A stretch of 64,000 nucleotides of DNA from Rhynchopus sp. YZ270_cl-10 (taxonomy: Eukaryota > Euglenozoa > Diplonemea > Diplonemida > Diplonemidae). Position 1 is the first letter of the stretch, and each line of letters starts with the position of its first letter. Positions 20,017 through 30,405 of this stretch are shown here, piece by piece. Both the position numbers and the translations under genes were made by a program. The notes below the pieces were generated by a model, which was given only the letters and a program-made list of their open reading frames with translations, searched no databases and was not told where the DNA came from. The stretch is from NCBI GenBank assembly GCA_964035575.1, contig OZ037873.1, positions 186,001 through 250,000 on the forward strand, in the 5' to 3' direction.

Positions 20017-22496
20017 GGAGGAGGTGCCAAGGTAATGTCAAAAGGAGTGTGCAATTCGCGCTACAGCTTGGGGCATGTCAGATTGGGTTGGGGAAAAAAA
20101 TGGGGGGGAAAGAAAAGAGTTTTGGATGATGACCAAAAAAAAAAACCTTGGAAAGATAATGTGTGAAAGTGCCAACTACTGTTGCTAAATGGGGGGGGGG
20201 TGTGTGTGTGTGGTGGTAAATTTGGGTGATATCGCAATTAGGAGTGAACGCAGTCTAGCTTCCACACAACCATGGGCTGACTAGGCATCAACCTTGTAGT
20301 CAACACGTAGTCCTACATCCATTTCGTGGTTTACATCATGGATAAAGAGTAGCGTTATGTTTCCCGCCCCCGCTCTAAATTGTATGGCAAAACAAAGGGG
20401 AGAGGGTGTTGTTCGTTGTGATGAAATTAAATTGGTTCGCGTAGTTCTAACTAAAAGAAGAAGTGTCCCTTCTTTTTGAAAACTTAGTCATGCATTAGTG
20501 GGATCCCGAGGACAGACTGTACACTTTTTTTTTAAAAAGGAGCAGTTGACAAATGCAAGTGGTCTTCACATTCGTGCACATGCATTAAAAAAAAAAAAAA
20601 CAACTTAAAAAGGCTTAAATGCGAGGAACGCTGTAAAGGACAAAGTGTTGTAGTTTTGATAAAATCATTTGATCATTGATCATTTGATAACATAAATAAC
20701 TGTTGGGGTAGTGTAGTTAGGCTAGTTGACGTCACGGACATTCGGGTATGGGAGGGTATGGGAGGATTTGGGAGGGTATGGGACAGTATGGGACGGTATG
20801 GGACGGTATGGGAGGGTATGGGACAGTGTGGGAGGATTTGGGTGGGTATGGGACAGTATGGGACGGTATGGGAGTGGTATGGGAGGGTATGGGCGGGTAT
20901 GGGAGTGGTATGGGAGGATTCTTGGGGGTTTGGGAGTGGTTTGGGGGTCGTGCATGCACTTAGGGTAGCTCGACTTTTTTTTCGTTTCCCGCTCGCTGAC
21001 CCTGAAAAAAAAATGTGCGCGCGCTCAAAAAAAAAGTTTTTCCTGAAAAAAAGTTGACAAAAAAGTTGTGGGAACAGGGTGATCCTGTGGGTTTTTTATA
21101 TAAAATCGCCTCAGGGGCCCCAAAAACGGGTGACCCAAAACACAGTTTTTTGGCATTTCCGGAATCCGTCCAGAAAGTGGTGGGGTCGATGTCGAAAATT
21201 GGACAATTTTTTGACCACTTAAATTTTTGAAAATATGAGTCACTAATAGCTGGGGCCCATTTTCGGCCAAAAAATGCTGCTGAAAAAATTTTTCAGGTGA
21301 AAATTTTTCAGCCCCAAAACATACCGCGATTGGCATTTCCGGAATCTGTCCGCGCTGTGGTGGGGTCAATTTGCCGTCGTCCAGCTGCAAATTCACAAAT
21401 TATGGCCTTTCCGTATACCTCAAACCCAGACCGGCCCGGTTTGCAGTTCTCGTGTACAATTCGCACGCAAAAGAGAGCAACTCCCACACCGATTGGGGGG
21501 ACGGTACGGGACGGTATGGGACGGTATGGGACGGTATGGGACAGTGTGGGAGGGTATGGGAGTGGTATGGGAGGTACGGGAGGGTATGGGACGGTATGGG
21601 ACAGTATGGGAGGGTACGGGAGGGTATGGGAGGGTATGGGACGGTATGGGGGGATTTGGGAGCGTTCGAGGGCGGTACGGGATGGTACGGAACAGGATTT
21701 CCCAGAAAATTCCTAAACCGACCCGTGACGTCAACTAGCCTAGTAGTTGCGTGGTGTGCAATCTACAATTATTTCCCAAATTTTTCGACTCTCACCAAGA
21801 GGTAGAAATATCACTTTGTCAGCAAAATTATTGTCCCCTTTGTTTGTTTGATAATCCGTTGGTTCGCGTGCTGCCCGCAGGAGACGTTTCTGTTTAAAAA
21901 AAAACACTCAAAAAAAATAATTTCATATACTTTCTTTTCTTAACCGAAATGAAAAGAAAGCAAAGAGGGTGCGACAAATGTACCCTTGCTTTTTTTTTTG
22001 GAATGTTTTGCAAATTCAAAAAAAAAAACTTTCTGTTCTACTGAATAGAACGTATAATAGGGTGCACTAAAAAACACTCAAAAAATAAAAATGTGTCGAC
22101 ACCTCTTCAGGAAAGTCTTCGCATTCGTTGTTATCGACAATCACCCCTACAAGAAGTAGGTGTTGTGAGTAACTTAATTACAAAAGGGGCTATTCTGTAC
22201 ATCCCTTAAACTCGTAGATCGGGTTTTCCGAAATGACGAAGAATACCCTTTTGCTTTTTGTTTGCTTTTTTTTTTGTTGTTGTGTCGACAATCACCTGCT
22301 AGTGCAGGATTCTGTACTCAATGTCGCCTGAAAGCTAGTGTACTTAGAAGAAAAAGACGAAAGTCGTCCTTAACTCTGGAAAGTAGCTTTTCTTTGTTGT
22401 TTTATGCATTGTACTGAAGTACTGTGAAAAACACAAAAAAAAATTGCATCATCAAAGTTTGGGGGATAGGGTGGGTTAAAATTCTGCTCTTCCTCA
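19968..22496. other. Intergenic region dominated by one GGG-rich element
   Basis: It holds a CT/GA tract upstream of the IQ gene, a partial R2 copy (20240-20355), the element at 20718-21742, and a dispersed repeat at about 22090-22400 (GTCGACA ... CACCTGCTAG ... TCAATGTCGCCTGAAAGC) related to segments near 3850-4010 and 10850-11000. No gene is visible. Confidence 0.6.
20718..21742. mobile_element. TIR element with two GGG-rich minisatellites, TSD GTAGT
   Basis: The ends TAGGCTAGTTGACGTCACGG are exact 20-bp inverted repeats. GTAGT flanks both (20713-20717 and 21743-21747). Each end is followed inward by an array of GGTATGGGA-type units (about 20750-20950 and 21490-21680), both G-rich on the same (plus) strand. 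The middle (21140-21390) has the CATTTCCGGAATCCG block also found in the hAT element at 12360-13444. All frames through the arrays are open as Pro/Ser/Thr/Tyr or Gly/Trp repeats; I do not regard these as genes. Confidence 0.85.
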
Positions 22497-23279
22497 TTAC
22501 TCTGGTCTCTTGGCGGAGAACCCACAGATTGGCGGTGTCATGACCGCGGGTGTGATGTGCGCCAACACCTTTTCGTTCCCAAGAAACTGCGTCGGGACGG
22601 AGAACCCCCACCACTCAAAGTCAACGAACCCTGCCTCACGGACCACCTCTTCGTAGGTCTGCGCACTCCAGACCCACACCCGGCTCACAAACGGCGCAGG
22701 CTTTTCAAAATGCCATTCCAACTCAAACCCATCTCCCTCATTAACTGAACCATCTTCCTTCAACTCTGGCCGCTTCTTTACGAACCCATACCGCTCAGAG
22801 GCGTTGTACTGACTCGGCTGCATAAACGGACTGTCAATTAAATGCACAAACATTGCCCCAGGCTTGCAGGCTACAAAGCAGTTCTTTACCATATCAACTA
22901 AAAGGGTGCGGGTCGAGGCGTAACAGAGGAGGTACTGCCCGGTGACGATATCGTATTGCGGTGGGATGGTAGAAGGGAGGGGGAGGGTCAGGTCATGCTG
23001 AACGTAGGTGATGTTTTCGGAGTTGGATTCCTTCGCGATTTTTATCATTTCTTCGGAAAGGTCGAGACCATGTGTGCTGGCGGGGTGTCGGTCGCGGATG
23101 AGCTTTGTGTATCGCCCCGACCCGCAGGCTACATCAAGCACAGTCTTCCCACGAATATCCCCAAGCGCCTTAAAAAATGAAAACACCTCAACCTCATGAT
23201 GCACCTCGCCACTGCTCACAATGTCGTCATAAGCTCCACAGCCACTATCGTACTCTTTTTTTACAGCTTCGACTGACAT
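22497..23279 (-). CDS. Class I SAM-dependent methyltransferase
   Basis: A single-exon, 260-residue protein that would transfer a methyl group from S-adenosylmethionine. Motif I is VLDVACGSGRYT (47-58), the ribose-binding acidic residue is D73 in HGLDLS, and a motif II-like YDIVTGQYLLCYAS follows a QHDLTLPLP segment. This is the general methyltransferase-11/25 small-molecule fold. The C-terminal half, with FELEWHFEKP and a Trp-rich end, may shape the substrate pocket. The substrate cannot be told. The start chosen is MSVEAVKKEYDSG; the frame continues upstream through T-rich non-coding DNA. The 5' flank contains a GGGAGAGAGGGAGGGA tract. Confidence 0.92.
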   Translation of the reverse strand: MSVEAVKKEYDSGCGAYDDIVSSGEVHHEVEVFSFFKALGDIRGKTVLDVACGSGRYTKLIRDRHPASTHGLDLSEEMIKIAKESNSENITYVQHDLTLPLPSTIPPQYDIVTGQYLLCYASTRTLLVDMVKNCFVACKPGAMFVHLIDSPFMQPSQYNASERYGFVKKRPELKEDGSVNEGDGFELEWHFEKPAPFVSRVWVWSAQTYEEVVREAGFVDFEWWGFSVPTQFLGNEKVLAHITPAVMTPPICGFSAKRPE

Positions 23280-24417
23280 TGTTTTTTTTTCTGGAGAGTC
23301 TCTTAAAGAAATGTATACGGTGAAGCGAAAACTGTGGAGTTTGAAAAAAAAAATATATGTGGAGAGGATGCGGGGGGGAAGGAGGGAGAGAGGGAGAGAG
23401 GGAGGGAGAGAAGCAAAAGGGCTGGGGTTGAAGTCATTCTTTTTGAAAAATATACATAGGGTTGAACTTGAAAGATGAAATGTGACTAAAAAATGTGCAC
23501 AGTAAAAGGAAGGAAAACTTGATTGTAAATTCAAGAAATCAAAATGGGGGTCAGAGAGAGGGTTTTGATTTTGCTGTAAAAAAATAAAATAAAATAAAAG
23601 AGTGAAGTTGATAGTGCAAACGCCTCTGGTATGGCAGGCAACTGACAAAAGCAAACAAAACAATTCACACACAACGAAGTGCGAGAACGGACTCCACTAA
23701 GGGAACGATGGAAGAGCGGAATCAAAGAACTGCGGGAAAAGAAATACTTGAAGGGAAGGGGACAGAAGGGAGGATGAAGCCACCCGGCGTACATCTACTT
23801 CTAGACCAAAAGGTGAATGAAGAAACCACTCGCAGAAGCTAAGTGGAACCCCGAAAGAAAGCTAGGCGTGATCAAAAAAAACCCCCCAAAAAACAAAAAC
23901 AAAAACAAAAAGCGAAAACTTGAACATATCTGGGACTCCAGACTCACACAATCCACGATCAGGGTCGGGCAGACCTCGATCATGGATTGTATGAACCCCC
24001 AACAGAATATAATACTGCCATATGCTCACCTAAGCCACCTAAAGGAAAATACAGAAAAAACCTTTTTTATTTTTTGGCTACACTCCTGAAAGGACACTTT
24101 ACCTTGCACAGAACTGTGGGGGGAATAAGACAAGGACACACTTTTTGACATCAGCTGAGAGAGAGACACTTCTTCTTTCGGGTGTGGTGTGTACTATCAT
24201 CGGCCCGCATCCCTTTGGATGGAAACCCTTAAGGGATGCAAGGCTGTTCTGTTTCCTGCGCGAGTGTGCGCACAGGGAGGGAGGCGGAGGGGGGAGGGAG
24301 AGGACGTTTTTTTCTTCTGTTTTGATAAATTGTTGGGAGTACTGTAGTTGCCTCGGTTTGTGTTGCCACAGTTGTGCAATCTCCACTTTCCCCCCCCCCC
24401 CCCCCCCCCCCCGTATA
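23280..24417. other. Intergenic DNA between methyltransferase and LRR genes
   Basis: It has a diverged R1 copy near 23607-23650, a small inverted repeat around CAATCCACGATCAGG/GATCATGGATTG (23947-23990), an R4 copy (24322-24390) and a 23-nt C run (24390-24412) five bases past the LRR gene's stop. Nothing else is recognised. Confidence 0.55.
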
Positions 24418-25635
24418 TTAGTCGACCTCGTAATGAAGCGTGCGGAAGTTGGTCTGTTCGGAGTCACGCAGCTCGTTGACAATCAGTTCGCATCTCTCGC
24501 TGTATTTAAAAAAAAAAAAATGCACTACTTATTTTTTGAAGCAAAAATGTTAATTTTTGTTTGATAAAATGTTAGTTTGGTGTGTCTCAATTTTTGACCC
24601 TTCTTTTGCGCCACAAAAGAAGTACAAAAAAAAACAACACTTTTAATCAAACAGATCACAACCATTCCCTCTCTTCCACATGATTTTGGCCCGGTGGCAA
24701 CTTCAGCCAAACTCGGGTCAAAATCAGAAAACACTCGACTCTTACAGTCGCCAACTGATCTTGATTACTCGACTAGGAGGGAAAGATTATTTTCGTTGAA
24801 CGCAGCCAAAAACAGTGTATGAGATCTGAATTTTGGCGCAAAGTGATTTTTAAAGGGGGGGAGAAAATAGTCGGTATCAGGCGATTAAACGTTGGCTTTT
24901 ATTCGAGTTTCTAATAACACTACGTGTAAGGAACAAAAAAACCCTCCACCCCCAAACATACCTGCACAAAAAATACGCAACCGGAACAGATTTGTTGCTG
25001 CAAATGTCGATGAAGTTCATTGCGAGGATTGGGTTGTCGTCAAGCCCCGACTTGCACAGATCGCATTCGACTGTACTGGCTGGACGGTACGGCGCGTACT
25101 GAGTGTCATCCTCATCCACGAGCGGGTTGTTGGAGAGGAAGAACCGCTTGAGCTTCTTCATGTAGCCTAGGTTGGGGGGGAAGGCTGTCACGAAGTTGTT
25201 GTCGAAGTTGAGTTCTTCGAGGGCGCCGAGGCGGTCGATGTCTGTGGGGACGGAGCGGAGTCTGTTGTTGGAGCAGTTCAGGCGTTGGAGGTAGCGCAAG
25301 GTGCAGATCTCTGCGGGGAGTTCTTCCAGAGCGTTGTAGCAGATGTCGAGCACCTCGAGGCGCTCTGCTAGATGACATATGGTCGTGGGGAGGCGGCGCA
25401 GGACGTAGTTGTTGTCGATAGACAGCTTGTACACCTTGCTCGCACACCCCATCTCCTCGGGGATCTCCTCCAAGTCCTCATAGCTTGTGATCCGCAGCGT
25501 GCTCGCCCCCTCCTCCACCACCCTCGCCAGCTGTGCGCGCACCTGGTCCTCCTCCCTTTGCCCCTCCTTGACTGCAATCAGGCTTCTCTCGTAAACCTCT
25601 GCAAGCGGCTTGGAGTTGCATACTACAAGCGTCAT
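24418..25635 (-). CDS. Leucine-rich-repeat protein with a C-terminal four-cysteine motif, two exons
   Basis: Exon 1 is 24962-25635 and exon 2 is 24418-24499. Donor TGCAG/GTATGT and acceptor ATACAG join in phase 2, giving 251 residues. Residues 1-55 are helical and charged. About five leucine-rich repeats of the short intracellular type follow (65-172; for example LEVLDICYNALEELPAEI). After the repeats, C191 and C194 (CDLC) and, across the splice junction, C224 and C228 (C-x3-C) form a possible zinc-binding cluster. The second Cys of the last pair is encoded by exon 2, so the cluster exists only after splicing. The role is probably a protein-binding scaffold; no partner is indicated. Confidence 0.9.
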
Positions 25636-27188
25636 GGTGTGTGAGAGAGAGAAGAGAGAAGAGAGAGAAGAGAGAAGGCAAAACTATGTTTTAAAAAAAA
25701 GCTAAAAAAGGGAGGGGGGGTAGGGAGGGTACTGTGGTTGCTGGTGGAGGGGGGTGTGTGGGGGTGCATTAAGGTTGGATTGTGGAGGAGGAGGAGGAGG
25801 AGGAGAAGAAGGCCGAAGCGAGGAAAGGTGAAGCCACAACACAAAAGGGCTGTGGCACAAATTATAGTTTGTGGGTTGCAAGACGACGGATGGGGGCTGA
25901 GCTGTGGTAGCTTCCTGGAGGGTCAATGTTTCATGACTTCCTCAAGCATCAAGCCCAGATACGCAGGATGAAGTCCGTGCAACGACTGAGGAAGAGCTTC
26001 CTCCAATGCCAGCATCAAATACCTTGATAGATTTCTCTCATTTGACAATAAGCGAAACGGGGCGGACAGAAACGGTCGTCTCTGAGATAACAAAGCTAGC
26101 AATCGCCAAAGGCCGAAGAGGTTCAGTAGCAGGCTTTCAGCAGGCTTTCAGCAGGCTTTCAGCAGGCTTTCAGCAGGCTTTCAGCAGGCTTTCAGCAGGC
26201 TTTCAGCAGGCTTTCAGCAGGCTTTCAGCAGGCTTTCAGCAGGCTTTCAGCAGGCTTTCAGCAGGCTTTCAGCAGGCTTTCAGCAGGCTTTCAGCAGGCT
26301 TTCAGCAGGCTTTCAGCAGGCTTTCAGCAGGCTTTCAGCAGGCTTTCAGCAGGCTTTCAGCAGGCTTTCATAATGTGTCGACAAAAAAAATATTGTTTTT
26401 TTCCCGTCTTGGGTGGTGAAAGATGCTCCCAAAAAATGTCGGCTGGAAATCTATGAACTGCAGAAAAGGAAGAGATGTGTTTTGAGGAGAAAAAAAGGGG
26501 ATTTATTTTTCACTTTTTTTCGTTCCTATCCTATCAATATAGTATTTTATCAGGGTTTGTTTTTTTTTTGGCTAGAGAATGTGGTATTATTTTTTTTGTT
26601 TGACAAAAAAGACAGATGAAAAAGGCGAACTAAAAAAAAAAAGAAGAAAAAGAGGGTGCGAATAGAGAGAACCTAGAGACGTTGAAAGCGCAACCACCCC
26701 ACCGTTTCATCAGCGGACGCAGGGCATTGGCCAACCCAACCTAAATAAAAATAAATAAACGGCCCCTTAAAAAGGGAGGGATCTCCTACAGGAAGCAACC
26801 TCCCTCTCTCTTACCAGATTAGCTCTCTCCTCTTTTTGATAACCTTTTTGAGGCTAGAAAAGGTGTGTTTTTTTTTCTTCTGTTTTGATTGTACCGAACA
26901 AAAAAAAACGGTCAGACGCCATGCAAAAGATACTTCCCTTCCTGTGAGATACAGATCGGGTTCGCGATGCAGTCCGAACCCTTTTCTGGGGTGTCCACAA
27001 TCGCCTTCAGCATCCGGGCAAAGTGAAGGGGGTGTACTCCAAACTAGTGGCAGAATTTTGACCAATAGCATTTTTTTTTTTTTACGGAAGCTGTGTGCAC
27101 AATCGTTGTTTTGGAAGAAGAAAAAAAATGCTTTTGTCCAAGCGCATTTCCGTTAGTGCGTTGGGGGTGATGTTGGGTGTGCATGACC
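25636..27188. other. Intergenic region with an 11-bp minisatellite
   Basis: The LRR gene's 5' flank is pyrimidine-rich (CTTCTCTC on the minus strand). The 11-bp array at 26130-26370 is the main feature. A diverged R1 copy lies near 26677-26730. The remaining sequence is A- and T-rich; I see no convincing exon. Confidence 0.55.
26130..26370 (+). repeat. 11-bp minisatellite CAGGCTTTCAG, about 22 units
   Basis: CAGGCTTTCAG repeats head to tail with no variation that I can see over about 241 bp. Because 11 is not a multiple of 3, any open frame reads an 11-residue repeat. Perfect uniformity points to recent expansion or slippage. An open frame does run through it but has no flanking domain. Confidence 0.97.
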
Positions 27189-28220
27189 TCAGCCCGTAAT
27201 CCCTGCGTCCTCCTCCTCTAGCAGCATAGACACGTCGACTCGACTTTCGTCCTCCTCCGCTTCGCTGTCAGTACAGTACACCTCTGAGTCCACCTGCTCC
27301 TTTCTCTTGTTTGTGATGAGGTAGCTCTGCACCTATAAAAAGAGAAAAAATGCAATAAAAATGTGGTGAGGGGGTTTTTGGGGGGTCATTGAATCATCTT
27401 TAAAAATTCCCGCAAAAGGCCGCCCCATCACCCCCCACTCTCATCTAGATGAACAGGAATCATAAAAGACTTACAGTGAGACAACAAACACCGGAGGGGG
27501 TAAAAACTAAGGTGGATTTTGGAATTTCAAAACTCTAAGGAGGGTTTTTTACCCCCACCGATGTTTGTTGTCTTACTGTAGAGGAAATTGGGGAAGAAAA
27601 AAAAAAAAAGTAGAGTTGAAATACAAAGCCCTCTCGCGAACAGTGTATATTGATATGACCGGCTGTGGGGTGGACCCCTTAACCATGCAGCCCTACAATC
27701 CATTTTGTGGTTTAGATCTGATAGAAAGGGCGTTGTCAAAGCTTCTACCTCTCCTGCTTTGCTGCCTTCAAACCCTGCCTGAAACTGCATCAAAACTACT
27801 AACACGCGGTGCACATACCAACCCGATGACAGCGCTTCCAAACGACTCGACGTCCGCAGCACAGAGACGTTCTTCTGACGCAAGCCCCTCCACGATGTTC
27901 TCCAGCAGCACCACCGAGGTCGGTTTGAGGTTCAGAATCTGGATCTTCTCTGCCACAGAAAGGTAGAAGGTTTCGCCGTCGACGCCTGCAGTGTACTGTG
28001 TGCACAGCTCGTCCAGGGCGGCCAGGAAGCCCTCCACCTGATCACGGGAGAGCAGACGCTCGCCACGCATTGAGTCCGACTTTAACAGCCGCTTCTCGAG
28101 CTCGAACACCGACCCTGAGGGGAGGATCTCCTGTGCTCGGCGGTTCTTTCGCCAATCCTCTAAGACTGTGTATGCTTCAAAGTTGCTCAGCTGGCACACC
28201 GTTGCATCCAAAACCTGCAT
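27189..28220 (-). CDS. RPC9: RNA polymerase III subunit RPC9 (CRCP/Rpb4 family), two exons
   Basis: Exon 1 is 27819-28220 (134 codons) and exon 2 is 27189-27332 (47 codons plus stop). Donor TTG/GTATGT and acceptor TTATAG join in phase 0, giving 181 residues. The start MQVLDATVCQLSNFEAYTVL matches the RPC9 N-terminus (a 'LSN-E' start). The HRDC-like helical core reads FLAALDELCT, then LSVAEKIQILNLKP and EERL, as in RPC9, which pairs with RPC8 in the Pol III stalk. The C-terminus is acidic, as in animal RPC9. The intron (27333-27818) contains an R2 copy and a TA-flanked MITE. Confidence 0.82.
27474..27578. mobile_element. TA-flanked MITE in the RPC9 intron
   Basis: Inverted ends CAGTGAGACAACAAACACCG and its near-copy (two differences in about 21 bp) are flanked by TA on both sides (27472-27473 and 27579-27580). 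The start CAGTGAGAC resembles the CAGTGTGAC start of the mariner element at 6942, so the same transposase class may have moved it. 105 bp, non-coding. Confidence 0.85.
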
Positions 28221-30405
28221 TGTGCCTTTTTATTGTTGATTTTCCTATAGGGGTGAAGTTGGTAAATAAAGTGGGTAACAATGTGAGAGGAATAGAAGCC
28301 GGGCTATGCCTGCATCCTCGGAGAGGCTGTGTCACTGTGTGACAGTGTCATACGATTTGTGACAGTATCATGGTACACAGTGGGGGGGGGAAATCGGATA
28401 TCAGGGAAAATTACACACCCTCGGCTGTGTAACAGGGGGTTTGCGGGTTTGCAGGTGTTACACAGCCCCGCCGTGTGCACGATTGCTATACGAAGGGTGT
28501 GTAGGAGGGAATGTTTGGAGGGAGGAGGAGAAGTTTTGTAGATCATATAAAACAGGGGGGTTTTTTTTTCTGTTGTTTTATCGTCAAAATGTGGGCGAGG
28601 CTTGGTCCGAAGTATGGGGTAACCAAAAAACAAAAAATACGGGGGAAAAAAATCCGTTCAGATATTTGCCAAATAGGGGTGCAAGAAAAAAAATGTAGCA
28701 TGTTACTGCGGGGGGGAAGGTACCCGGCAAACGAAACGAATGGAAAGATTTTCGGGAAAATATGGCAGCGGGGAGAGGGGGGGAAAGGGTTAGAAGATGA
28801 ACCTAAGCCTCTCGTGCTTAGTCAGCTTGAAATACAACAGAACGAAAGCGAAAGTTGCATTGCCGTTCACACAAATCAATGAGCAGAACTAACGTAAAAG
28901 ATGAACAGGTCGCTAAGACACACATCCCTTTTGCTTTTTGCTTTTTGCTTTTTGCTTTTTGTTGATAAATTGTTTGGAGTAGTGTAGTTGCCTCAGTTTG
29001 TGCAATCTCCACTGCATTTGTTGTGGAATGGGAGAAACGTGTGGTGGTGTGTGTTGGGAAAATTTAAAAGAGGAAGTTGAAAGTGCAAAAAACGCCCCTT
29101 CATCGGCGGACGCACTGAAAACAAAGTTGACTTGAAATACAAAGCCCTCTCGCGACAGTGTACCTTTGGTACATGACCGGCTGTACCGGGGGGGGGAACA
29201 AAAGCAACACAAAAAAAAATCTCTTGGTGTGTGTTAGACAGGCGCGTATCGTGGTATCGAACACTTTACTTTTGTTGGTAACAAACACCTTAAAACGATG
29301 AATATGCCTTTCGTGCCACATCGAGTAAATATGAGAGAAAATGGGGGGGGAAATGGGTTGGAATTCAAAAAGGGGAGAAAAATGTGAAATACAAAGCCCC
29401 CTCGCGGCAGTGCACCTTTAAAAGGAAGAAAGAAACCGTGAATAACGAATGGGTCTGGGGGAAATGGCCTGCTAATGGCATGTTTCAAAAGGGTATCATG
29501 GCTGTTGGAAATCATCGCGAGATTGGGTGGTTTTTCTGATAAACAACCTGGACAGGAAAGAATAAAATTTTGAAAAGTGAATGCCCCCCATAGCACATTC
29601 AGAAAAAGCTGGCGTTAAGCCTCATGAGATTGAACATCTTTAAATCGATTGACTATATTTTTTACATTGAGCGAAGCAATTGAGAATCATTTGTGTTTTT
29701 TTTTTTTACAAAAACTCTTGAAGACAGTATAAGAATGTAAGCACCCCATAGGTTTCGATGTGACAAACGCACCATCACAAATGACGCGATACTTGCTGTC
29801 ACTTCAAAAAGGCTGGAATACTTACAAACGTCGCACCTTGTTTTTCTTGGACAGAACACTTTGGGAGGGGAAGGTGTGTGAAAGGATCATCAAAAAATCG
29901 AGAGAGAGAAGAAGAAATAAATCACACTGTCCTGAACTGACACCACACCACACTACTCCTCATCCTCCGACTTCAAGAAATTGAACGAAGCAAATATTTG
30001 TTTGGATATAGACAAAATAAAGTCAACGAAGCAAAAAAAAATAGTAATTCTGATAGGTAAGTAAAAGGAACAAAAGGTTGATTGCACAATTACCCTGTTG
30101 GAGGGGTGATTGGCGACCGTATCTGAGGAACTATTTCTCCTTTAAACTACGCTTTGTAGGCATAAATAAAAAAGAAGAAGAAAAAAGTAAAAAAAAATGT
30201 TGGCAAGAAGACAAATCTCTCAATCTAGACTCCGACTTTTTCTTTTTTCTTTTTTTTTTTCTTTTCCCTCCCCCCCTCCCCCCTACCCCCGCTACTCCCC
30301 CTTCACTTTACTCCTCGTTTTAAAAATAATTCGTGGTTTTTTTTTTTGTGGAACATCTTTTAATTTTCAAATGGCAAACTAAAAAATGCGAAAAATTCAT
30401 CAGAT
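28221..30405. other. Intergenic region with a cluster of dispersed repeats
   Basis: In order: short inverted GTGACAGT- and GTTACACAGC-type repeats (28330-28470), R3 (28797-28830), R4 (about 28960-29020), R1 (29069-29120), R2 (29120-29195), partial R2 (29385-29425) and the repeat shared with 1840-1965 (30040-30170). Between 29600 and 29960 I see no recognisable protein. 30240-30300 is a pyrimidine-rich tract past the Rab-GAP gene's stop. Confidence 0.6.

Noticed and set aside
20722-21739. Several overlapping Pro/Ser or Gly/Trp repeat frames on both strands
   Set aside because: They all read the GGTATGGGA-type arrays of a transposable element; no frame extends into non-repeat coding sequence.
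26130-26370. CRISPR-like array
   Set aside because: Units are contiguous with no spacers, and the genome is eukaryotic.
26006-26419. Open frame through the 11-bp minisatellite, reading an 11-residue repeat
   Set aside because: An 11-bp array without stops gives an open frame automatically; there is no flanking domain and no codon bias.
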